Source: Beaufortia kweichowensis | Taxonomy: Eukaryota > Chordata > Actinopteri > Cypriniformes > Gastromyzontidae | DNA length: 64,000 nt | Assembly: GCA_019155185.1 (NCBI GenBank) | Contig: CM032801.1 | Coordinates: forward strand, 5,633,351 to 5,697,350 | Reading direction: 5' to 3' | Shown: piece by piece, positions 37,583-61,298 of the stretch | Layout of the letters: every line of letters begins with the position of its first letter | Position numbering within the stretch: position 1 is the stretch's first letter | Program-made: the position numbers and the translations under genes | The notes under the pieces: generated by a model | Databases searched by the model: none | The model's input: the letters and a program-made list of their open reading frames with translations, nothing else | What the model was told of the DNA's origin: nothing

Positions 37583-38699
37583 TTGATTTTCTATGTTGTA
37601 CTGTAAATTAGATAGATTTTTAAAATTTTGACTTGAAGGAGATTTGTATATATCTATCATTTTGTCTATTTAAATATGCAGCTGTCACATGAATATAGAG
37701 AACTAGTCAAAAGTTTGGAAACAGTCACTGTTGTTTAGATTCTTTCCACATTTTAGAATAGTAGTAAACTCATCAAAACCATGAAATAACACAATTGTAA
37801 CTGTGGGAATTAAATTGTGACTAAAAGCATCCAAAATAAATGAACACTATGTTACATTTAATCATCTTTAAAAGAAATCACCCTTTGTCTACAATTTGTA
37901 AAATAATACTCTTGTCATTTTATCACCCTGCTTTTATCAAGTCTCAACCTGGGAATTTCTGAAGAAATTTCTATCTATGCTGGACTTATTGGCTGCTTTT
38001 TATTCATTATTTGCTCTAACTAATCCATTTCATCCTTACATACATGTCCATTTAACAGCATATATTTTTATCTATTCATGTATAAATCAGCAGCATTTGG
38101 TCTATAACAACACCTATCTACTTAACACGAGCCAGTGCTCACAAACACAGATCATGACAATGACACATTCACTCCGACGATCTTAGATTTTCTTAAAAAT
38201 CAGTTTATAAACAGTAGTCGTTATAGCTGAAACACTCGTGGCTTTAAATACAGCGGAACTGATTAAATGTCTGTGTTGTAAACTGAAGCAGAAGCATTAA
38301 GCTAACAGGCTAGTGTGACTCCCAATAGAAACACATCAGCTGAATAAACGTGATATTTTAACATCAACAAATCAAAAACCAAGACACTCACAGAGAGTTA
38401 ATAATGTGTCTAGGGATTGTTTGTATAACAACGTAAAAAGCAGCATTATGCAGTATGTTAGCATTATGTGAACAACCCTCAGATGTGCTGACATGTAATG
38501 CTAGCTGTTAAGAGTTTAGCTTCCTCAGTCATTTTCAATGAAAATTCCGCTTTACACTCACATTCATCACTGTTATAGTCCACGTGCCCGTCTCTGGAGC
38601 GGCATTAACGCCATTTAATGATGAAATGATAAAGAGAAACGGTAAAAAACAGACTATACAGCTCGTGCTGTGTGTACTCCGGTGACTAGCGTTCGCCAT
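32880..38699 (-). CDS. tmem87b: Transmembrane protein 87B
   Basis: Twenty coding exons, transcript order: 38699-38562, 37120-37060, 36982-36891, 36808-36674, 36570-36514, 36419-36366, 36245-36152, 36023-35962, 35811-35628, 35543-35444, 35352-35259, 34502-34431, 34168-34060, 33987-33929, 33858-33752, 33565-33492, 33391-33321, 33234-33182, 33096-33066, 32921-32880. They sum to 1689 nt, giving 562 aa, and every phase closes. A signal peptide is followed by a lumenal GOLD-type domain, then a seven-helix block containing [46 protein letters not shown] and [10 protein letters not shown]. The cytoplasmic tail is acidic ([14 protein letters not shown]) and ends [13 protein letters not shown], like human TMEM87B. 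TMEM87 proteins are Golgi-associated membrane proteins. Introns 3 and 15 start GC; intron 12 is U12-like. Exons 4-6 are the least conserved part. Confidence 0.95.
34169..34430 (-). other. tmem87b: Probable U12-type AT-AA intron of tmem87b
   Basis: Minus strand: the exon ends TGTTGGTGG and the intron starts ATATCCTTT, a perfect U12 donor. The branch-point TTCCTTAAC sits 11 nt before the inferred 3' end TCTCAA. The next exon starts ATATTTGTCAGC, giving ...[11 protein letters not shown], which aligns with human ...VWFIFISLAQT. No AC or AG gives that frame: the downstream CAG would need a weak GT donor and would delete conserved residues. Confidence 0.8.
37541..37580. repeat. (GT)n microsatellite
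   Basis: Twenty GT units in tmem87b intron 1. Confidence 0.97.
37695..37965. mobile_element. Tc1-like MITE remnant
   Basis: It starts 'aactagtcaaaagtttggaa', the standard Tc1-related end in teleosts. The 3' end 'tttatcaccctgctttta' is degraded. It lies in tmem87b intron 1. Confidence 0.5.
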
Positions 38700-38765
38700 G
38701 TTTACTGTCAGAGAGACGCAAGCGCTCGCACGGAAGCACGTGACACGCACACCTGCGACGCGTCA
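38700..38765 (-). promoter_or_regulatory. tmem87b proximal promoter with ETS and E-box motifs
   Basis: CGGAAG (38731-38736) runs directly into CACGTGAC (38737-38744), with several CpGs around, 32-45 bp upstream of the start codon. An ETS site abutting a palindromic E box is typical of ubiquitously expressed genes. Function is inferred. Confidence 0.5.
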
Positions 38766-38943
38766 TGTTTCATTCACCTGACGCGATTATGCCAAACATA
38801 CCAAAAAATAAACAAACTATACCAAACATACCAGTTTTAATTAAATCATGATTTAATTTCATTTGATCTTTTTCATTTAATTAATTTTTTTCAACAAATT
38901 GCTGTAACACATTTGTGATTATTATTGACTATAATCTGACTGG

Positions 38944-38980
<37 letters not shown>

Positions 38981-39787
38981 GAACGTGTTGTGTTTCTGTT
39001 ACCTTAATTACTATATATTAATTTTCTATTTATATCAGTTCTGCCAATCACCATTTTTTCATTTGTAAACACATGTTCTATATGCTCCAGCAGTGTGACA
39101 AGTTACCTTTTTAAATAATATTTAATTAAGCAGAATACAAACAAGACATTGGAAGAATTTAGTTAAACTGGGTCACTTTCTGACCAAAATGGAAAACTGA
39201 GTGATCTAATACATATTAAAATAAAACTGATTAGTTAAATAATTGGTAAAAACATGCCAATGCAACCACTTTGTCCAAAAGCTACAGGAATAAAAGTGCA
39301 CCTGTAATTTCCATTTTGTTAGTTGTATTCAATAAAATATTGTTCATAATGGCTTTACACACATACAACCGCACATAAACATCACTATTGTACCTCAAAT
39401 GTACAGCATTTTAAAATACTTCATCTGATTCTGAGTTACTATGTCAGTTCATTCAATGTAAAAAATATTTAAAAATCTGCACTTCATATTTACAAAAGAA
39501 ACTTCTAATATACAAATGAGATTGTACGTATGTACACTTTTTTCAAATTTAAAGACAACAAAAAGCTTAAATCACAATAAAGCTTACTTCTAAAAGATTT
39601 GAAAGAAAATTATACTACAAAAGGAAAACAGTCTCTTTTTCATCTTTGAAAAATCCAGGTCTGATTTCATTACAGATATAGCATCACAGCTTTTGAGCCA
39701 CATTAACTTGTATTAAATATGCATCCATCGCAAAGGGGTGTGGGTTTTTTATGCATTTTGAATCCCCAAACTATTCAAACCTGATCT
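38766..39787. other. Intergenic interval between tmem87b and the mertk 3' end
   Basis: AT-rich, with an (AT)n tract at 38949-38976. It holds the mertk 3' UTR on the minus strand. Nothing else is recognisable. Confidence 0.5.
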
Positions 39788-53490
<13,703 letters not shown>

Positions 53491-53760
53491 AACGTTTACA
53501 CTTCTTTACTTTGTATTACTCCAGCGAAACTCGTGTCGTGTAAATTCAGTCAGATGAATATATTCCTGCAGCAGACCGTGTCCAAGTGAAATAACATATT
53601 TTCTCTGTTTACTGGTGATTTAAAACTCGCTGGAATGTGTTTCTCTCCCTCCGCTGTGGCGACTGGCGCGCGCTCTCGATGAAAGAATGCCGTGGCTCGG
53701 TGACGTCACAGCAACTGTTTGGAGTGCGCGCGTTACGCTTAAGTTAATCTCTTTCGGCTG
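53491..53760 (-). promoter_or_regulatory. mertk promoter with a perfect CRE
   Basis: CpG-rich stretch upstream of the mertk start, with GCGCGCG words at about 53667 and 53725. A perfect cAMP-response palindrome TGACGTCA lies at 53701-53708, about 211 bp from the start codon. Confidence 0.6.
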
Positions 53761-55113
53761 TGTTTTTATAGAAGTTTTATTCGTTTCTTGACCTTATAAA
53801 ATATATTCAGCATGAACAATATTATTTGCTTAATCCACTATTTCATCCAGCCACATTTAGTATACATATTTAGGAATATGGGGAAAATAAGGTTTAGGTT
53901 TTAATTTCAAAAACATAAGAAAGACATACCTAATACATTATTATGCTTTATTTTTGTTATAATGTACAGTATTTATTTATAAAAAATATATTTTAAATAA
54001 CAAAAAGAAAAGTTTCACTCCGATTTGGCATTACGGTCATTTAATATTGTGTTATTTGTATTATTATAATAAAGTTTACACATAGCTATACACTCATATT
54101 ACAATTTTGGCGAAACATTGTACATTCTCATCAACTTCAGCCAGGAGATCTTTATTTACGTTTCCCCACAAAAAAGGAAAGAAATATACACAAACTGTAT
54201 GAAAATTATGTAAAATTGCATTGATTAATGTTACACTGAAAACATAGTTTGATTTACTTTTGCTTATCCATTTCTATAAGTTTAAAGAGCGAACAGACTG
54301 TGGATAAATTTTCTTTGATCTTTTATTAGACTTAAAAAAAGCTGCATGAACGAGGATTTGAACAAATAAGATGTTTACCTGCTGGAGCTCCTTTTAGACA
54401 CACGGAATACTCACATCTGTCCACAGTGTGGCGCACTTTCATACTATAAAAATCAGACTGAAATATTTTCTGTAGACATCAGTAACAGCAACTGGTATAC
54501 TGACAACTTTAAAAAGTTATCCTTTTATAACATTTAGAAAAGTTGCCATGCAAATTTAAGTATACGAAATTCTTAAAAAATAAAGATATACATTATTTCC
54601 ACAATAAACAAATGGAAAGCAACAAATTCAGTTTAACATGGAATGACACAGTATTCAACTACAAAAAAATGAATAAAATGCACAAACAGCACATTAAAGT
54701 TTCACTGAAATTGATTTAAAACCAGACTGATGCTTCCAATTTACACATAATATGTGCAACATTAAAAGACCTTGTAAAATAATATAGACATCATCTGCTT
54801 TTTGATGCATTTTACCCATTAACAGTAGCCACTTTGGGCACCATCTTCAATTCCCTGATACCACACGCCTCTCTCCTCACACCTGCCCATCTTACAAATT
54901 ATGAAGAGCAGAAATGAGGCACATTGTCCTTTGAAGCTATCATCCTGCCTGAGTCTCTCACAGCAGATTCAGCAAACCTGAAAAACTTGGCACTTAAAAT
55001 GTCCCATAAAAATATAATACAGTGATAAATTAAGTCTAAGAGTCTAAATTGAGTCTAAGCATCATGACCTCATGAGATTTACAAGAAGTGTCTCTGTAAC
55101 ATTTATTTTAGAC
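53761..55113. other. Intergenic interval between mertk and the hormone-receptor 3' end
   Basis: AT-rich with no convincing coding sequence. It holds the receptor 3' UTR on the minus strand; AATAAA-type signals on that strand appear as TTTATT at 55102-55107 and about 54152. Confidence 0.5.
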
Positions 55114-58100
55114 TCACTGCAACTGAGATTGTGGTGCCAGATGGGGAAACGTGGACATCCACACGACAGCACGAGGCGCTTTTGTGTTCGAATTGGAACC
55201 AGAACTGCTTTTGCTTCTATTGATGTTCTCTGAGCAGTATGTCTTCATCCGGTACAAGTTGGCTTTGCTCTCACAGCAGCCCATGGAACTTAGCAGAATG
55301 CAAGCGTCTTTCCTAAACGCCCTGGTAAAAATAGCATAAAGGAACGGGTTGGCACAGGAGTTGATGGGGTAGAAGAGCACCAGAAGGATCTTGGAGTTGG
55401 TCACGGTGATCAGTGGGACCTTGAAGGCTGCGGAGATGGCGAAAAATGAGATGGGTGCCATGCACAAAAATCGGTGAAGATGAGCACGGCCATGCGCTTG
55501 GCGATCTTGGCGTCCGCGGCACGACCCGGGAACTCTGGGTTACGCACGGCAGAGTAAATGCATATGTAGCAGCCGCAAATCACTAGGAAAGCACCAACAT
55601 TGAATAGAAGCAGAAGTATGACATAGGCCTGGGATAAGGGAGTCTCAATGTCCATTGGCAGACACATGCTAACTTTGTTATAGCTGCTGACACCCATCAG
55701 AGGCAGGAGTGCCATAGCTAGACAGAGCAGCCATCCGACAATCATTATAACAGAAGCGTGACTTAGCCCCAGACGTCGCTCCAGCCTCAGAGCGTGAGTT
55801 ATGGTATGCCAGCGCTCCACGGTAATGGTGGACAGCGTGTAGACAGACAGCTCGCCACCGAACACAGACAGAAACCCAGCGATGCCACACCCCGCTCCCG
55901 TCTGCCACTCGATAGCATGCTGACTGTAGTGCCCGCGGGTCCGCAGGTCCACGGCAGCGATCATGAGGAGATATATGCCGATGCAGAGGTCAGCGAAGGC
56001 CAGGTGGCACATGAGGAATCTCGGGACGGTCAGCTTGCAGCGGCTTGTAAATATCACAAGCAACACAATCAAGTTACCTGCAATGGAGAAGACATTGATG
56101 AACCAAATGGCCACCCTCAGGAACCCGAAACCCGCGATGTCCTCGCAGGGGTTGAAGGCGTCCGCCTCGGGACTGCACTGGAGAGGCGGTCTGCGCTGAC
56201 ACAGGTCTAACTCTGGGTAATGGAAGTCCACACTGCCAAAAGTTTCTTCTGCTGATATGGATCCAGCAATGTCGGATGCAAATGGATCATTCACCATTAC
56301 AAGCCCGTCAGAGACAGTGTCAGATGAGCTTCTGAAAAACAGCAGAGACACATGTGAAAGATCTTTTTAGTCTGTGATGATGCTTATCAGGTTAAATATA
56401 GAGTTTACAAATTTAGCCGCATGTCTTTTCAAACCTGTATAACTTTCTTTCTTTTGTAGGACAAAAAAGATAATATTTTGAAGAATGTTGGTAACCAAAC
56501 TACACTGACCCCCTTTGACTTCCATTGAATAGACACAAAAAAGACATTTTTCAAAATATCTAAATAGTCATATCCAAGTTTTTAAAGACATAAGGATTAA
56601 TAAATGATGACAGAATTTTTATTTTTGGGGTGAAATACCAAAATCCTAAATCTAAGAATTCAATTGTGGTTGGAATTTAAACTAAAATCAACACATACAC
56701 TAATTTGTAGATAAATTATTTGTAGATAACTTAATAAATTTACTGATTTAAACATTTTAATCTATTTAACATAGTAAGCCACACAAATGTACTAATAAAT
56801 AAATGTATAAAACATAAAACAAGTTTACATTCCCACAGCTGTAATTCAGCACCAGAAATATTAGACTCTTAAAATGACAATATAATAATATCATTTTATA
56901 TAATAAAATGTGTAATAATGTACCATTGTAATACAATGAATATATATTCTTATACATATTCATCTTTAAAATTTTAATAGTTATTTGAATTTCTTCAACT
57001 CACTCTTCCAAATATTCCAATTTAATTTAGAATGCTGTGTCTTGGTTTCAACTTCACTTCAACTTAAATGGCATTTTTATACAATTCTGAATGGTGTACC
57101 AGCGTAAGAAGCCTGCTAAATCAATAAACTAAATAGCTTTTGGGGACAACAGTGGAGTGAAACCTACAGAATAATTTATTACTCCCAAAACATCTCTTCA
57201 ACATCCTAAATTGAATTAAAAAATTTGCTCTTACTTAGCTGATGGATCGGGGTCACTACAGTGTGAAGATCCGTTTCTCAGCGCAGACCCCTCTCTGTAA
57301 GCAGATAAGAAAGAGAAAGAGCATTTCAAGTAATGCATGAAGCCACTTATACTGATGTTCCTCTGCTTCAGCAGTCAAAAATAAATGTCAAGTGTTGTTT
57401 TTCAGAGGAAACCTTGTAATATTCTCATTATATGAAAGCTTTGGATGACGTCCACACAAAGACTCAATAACAGAGAATTTCCTATCCAGAAGCAAAATGA
57501 GGATGTTTTTATTAAGTGTCACCTGTTGGAGTCCCAGCTGAGCAGTGCACAGCAGTGGCTGGGATAGGTCAGGTGGGCTTCTCTCAGACTGTTCAGACCC
57601 TTCAGTGGAGGCAATCTCTTTAAGGCAAACGCTGAACGAGCCACCAGCATCAAAACATCCTCTAGACCATAAGAGGGAAGCGTCTCCAATGGCGTGAATG
57701 AGACGTCACTGGTGAACAACAAACAGTAAAGCATTGCATTAGCAAGCTTTTATCTAGCATACACAATTTCACTATTCACTTTAATATTTATCACTAACTA
57801 AAACTAATGTAATCTAATGATAAACTATATATTGATGGTAAGGTCTAAGACTCAAGAATAATATTTGAGATATTGTCATAAAAATAAACTGAAAAATTGT
57901 CATTAAAAAATTTTAATTTTATTTTAAAAAACACAATTAAAAAAATAAAAAGGTACATTTAAAAATCTATTTTTTCTATTTTTAGTTCAGTGCCTTTTCA
58001 TGTGTATGCTTAATGCAGTTACAGTTAACAGGCTATATGTTTTTTGGCAGATATCACCCCAAACCTGTTGGACTTGGAGACAGAGTATATATAAATAAAT

Positions 58101-61100
58101 GCATATTTTGCAACAAAACATTTCTGTATGGTACTTACAGTACAGTAGGACCAAAAGCTTTTTTGAAAGCATTTTCATGGATGACACGTAGATCCTTGTT
58201 GTTTTTCAAAACCCTGGAAAACAAACGTTTTTGTTATGATTATTCAGCATGCAGATAGATAATATGTTTAAAAATGTATAATGTAAAAAATGTAGTGTAA
58301 AAAAATAATTTACAGTTTGTCGATTTTCGTTCCGTTAAAGGCATGGCTCTCTATTTCTGTAAAACCATTGTTAAACAGATTCCTGTAAAAGGAGATGTTC
58401 ATTAGCTGGTAATCACTGCTAATATTATAAAACTTTGACCTAACACAACACTGATAATATACAAGAAGTACGTAAAGATAAGAAACAGTTTTGCCTGACT
58501 ATTTCTGATTACAGACTAGACAATCTTGTTTACATAAAGATACAGAGATTGAAGGTTATATCTTGTAAATTTGTGTAGACTATTAAAAAACTTGATTGAC
58601 AGCATTATCATCAGGAAAAATAACCATAACAGAGCTGTAACCTCATATTTAGAATTAGTGGGGACTAAACAGTAGTTATTTTTTTTTCTTATTTCCTGCT
58701 CTCTCGCTGTATTTTAAAACCTAAATTATGAAAAACCAAGATAAGTAATCTGAATATTTTTGTGTCCCCCGTCTGATGGAGGTTATAGCCCTGATGCATA
58801 ACATCCTGCTATAATGTGACATACATACATGGTTGTGTATTCACTTGTTATTCCGATAAAAGCATTTGGAGGGACTGAACGAAGGTTGAGATTATCACAA
58901 ATATCCCTAAAAAATACAAAAAACAAGCATAGTTTCTATTACACAAACGACACAACTAAACCTGCAAACAAAAACTGTATGTCTGTGAGTCTTCATCTTA
59001 AACAAATACACTCAATAGCCGCAGTTTCATCCTACATGTCTTTGCAAGTGTCTTCATAACAATCCATTTTCTCTCTCTTAAAAATGTTAGCATGCTCAAA
59101 TTATATTTGCACTATTTTTTCCTGTCATTCAGTCTCACTCACCACATCTTTCAACCAGATCAATGAAATAGCAGCCGCAGGGTAAACTCACAGTATGAAA
59201 TAGGACTCCATGGAGATGATGGAGGACAGGTCAGGAAAAACAGTTATGCCCGTGTTGGAAATGCTCCTGTAAAAATGAAAAGCAATGGGACTTGAGTCTT
59301 GACCACTAAAAGAAAACATTTTTAAGAAAACACAATGCTGCATTTAGGGGCTTTTAAGGGTCCAGAATTAATAAGTGACTTAATCAGTGACATTTTTTGA
59401 GCATTTTTAAGCAAGAAAGGATTAGTTGAAGCATAATTCATCAAATTCAACTGATCTGGTCAACTGTATGCAATTTATATACATTTCACAGCTCTGTACT
59501 CCAAAAAACATATGTTTTACACATATATTATTCCCCAAATATTCTTTAAGGTAATTTTTTAACTAGTAGTATACTTCTAAATGTGCCATTTCAGTACTAC
59601 TTAGGCCAACAATTTTGTCTACAAAAGAGCACTTTCAAATATACTTTAAGAGTAACAGAAGCAAAGTTTGAATGAAAACAACTAGTTTACAAAAAAGATT
59701 TTCTTAGTTTAAAAGAAGTATACTGACAGTACACTTAAATAAACATATATTTTTGTAAGAGAGACAATTAGGCAGCACAACAGTGTAAATCCACAAAAGA
59801 GGACTTAAAAACCCAGACCCCATTAACATCCCACATAAAAACAAACCAACAAAGAACACAGGAGTATATGTAGGGACACTAATCAAGGCTAACAAGACAC
59901 AGGTGGAGACAGTTGGGGTGGGGTCACCGGGACAGGGCTACAACATGACTACAACAGGAAGAGGAAGTGACATGTAAACACAGAACAAGTGCAAGACAAA
60001 GCAAACAAACAACATAAATCATTTTCAAAACAATAAAAAAGTCTTAATGCTGTCTAGAGAAACAATTTACATATTAAAGTGATCTTATTTGTGATGAAAA
60101 GCAAGAAGAAATTGAAGCTGCTCACAGATATCTTAGCTTGGGCAGGTGATTGAACGCTCGCTGGTGGATGTGAATCAAGCTCCGTGTGTTTTGGATTGAG
60201 CTGTGACAGAAAATCTTGCATGAGAAATTGCAAAGAAATGTAGCTATACCTGTCGGGTAAGTGTCTGTTATAATTACTATTCATTTTAATAGTCAAATTA
60301 TTATTTGGCTATTTATTTAAAACAGTCATTATGACATGCATGAAAAATCAAGACTATTATCTCTGAATTTTTTATTTTATATTTAAGTGGTTTCTTACAT
60401 CTCAGAGACATTCAGAAGATTGTTGAAAGCTTCTGTCTCTATTGTTTCCACCGAGGTGCTCTGAGCGATTTCACTGAAACCAAAAACACAAAAATAAATG
60501 AAAGTTACAGTTTTAAACAAAGAGGAGCCAAATCTGTCTTTTTCATTTTAAGTAATGATATCTCCATTAGATATATTAATTAATAGACATATTGATATAA
60601 AAATATTTCTGCACCACCTATCAATTTTATTGCATTAATTCATTTAAACACATCATATAAACACACATTATAACTTTTGTTTATGCTTTGGTCACATTAT
60701 AAAGGTTGGTATTTTAGGTTGATGAATATATTATCTCCAATATGCACCTTTATACATATAGTAAATTTATATTATTATAATTTAGCCTATATAATGAAAG
60801 GCATATGTGGGGAAAAAGATGCTACCAATAACATCAAAATTCAGCTCCAAAAGAGAAAGATTCTTCACTAAGTGCAGTACATTCTTCTAAGTGTGATATT
60901 AAAACTGTCATTGACAATATACTGCTCCTTTTAAAGCTAGCTATTTATGCCAAAGAATAATCTATTCTGTGCAAGCGTTCAGACTGTTCCTCCTAACTTG
61001 AATGTCCTGGGCTTTTTTTAAAAGAATCATGAAAAATCTGGCATGGGAAGCTCTTTGCGCTCTGTGCATTTTAAAAAAGGGAGTAAACATCAAAGATTTT

Positions 61101-61298
61101 CTCCAGCGGTCACGTGAAGTGGAGATGAGCCTTTTGGCTCGGTGGGACGTGATGATAGATGGCGTTTCCCTTTACGTTAAACATCTGCTATTCTTTTGTC
61201 ATTTTTGCAAAACAATAACTACTTACATTCTTTTTACTCCTTTCAGGCCATCGAAGCTGCGACTGCTGATGGTCCTCAGTGAGATGTAGTTCAGAATT
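55114..61298 (-). CDS. fshr: Glycoprotein-hormone receptor, probably FSH receptor (exon 1 missing, one frame break in TM6)
   Basis: Exons 2-8: 61298-61227, 60473-60399, 60200-60126, 59266-59192, 58906-58829, 58382-58314, 58213-58139; their sizes 72, 75, 75, 75, 78, 69, 75 match the family's leucine-rich exons. Then 57708-57523 (186 nt, hinge, YPSHCCA), an extra 60-nt exon 57294-57235, and the last exon 56331-55114 with FNPCED, seven helices, [25 protein letters not shown]. An LRR ectodomain binds the hormone and the receptor couples to Gs. FSHR is preferred over LHCGR because of [17 protein letters not shown] and the [12 protein letters not shown] start of TM1; this is a judgement, and the extra exon is LHCGR-like. 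The exon set is one base short: at an A5 run (55466-55470) IFTDF runs into CAWHP, while the next frame gives CMAPISFF. Exon 1 is probably beyond 64000. Confidence 0.88.
56420..56640. mobile_element. Foldback MITE in a hormone-receptor intron
   Basis: 'aaacctgtataactttcttt', 'ttgaagaatgttggtaacca' and 'aatgatgacagaattttta' are the standard words of the foldback family. It lies between the 60-nt exon and the last exon. Confidence 0.75.
59780..60000. mobile_element. Possible LTR or other transposon relic
   Basis: GC-richer block whose minus strand reads CAACTGTCTCCACCTGTGTC then TTAGCCTTGATTAGTGTC and TCCTGTGTTCTTTG, like fish LTR ends. No coding part or paired LTR is visible. Low-confidence assignment. 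Confidence 0.3.

Noticed and set aside
55114..61298. Thyrotropin receptor
   Set aside because: It lacks the long TSHR-specific hinge insertion and long C-terminal tail; the helix 1-4 sequence is closer to gonadotropin receptors.
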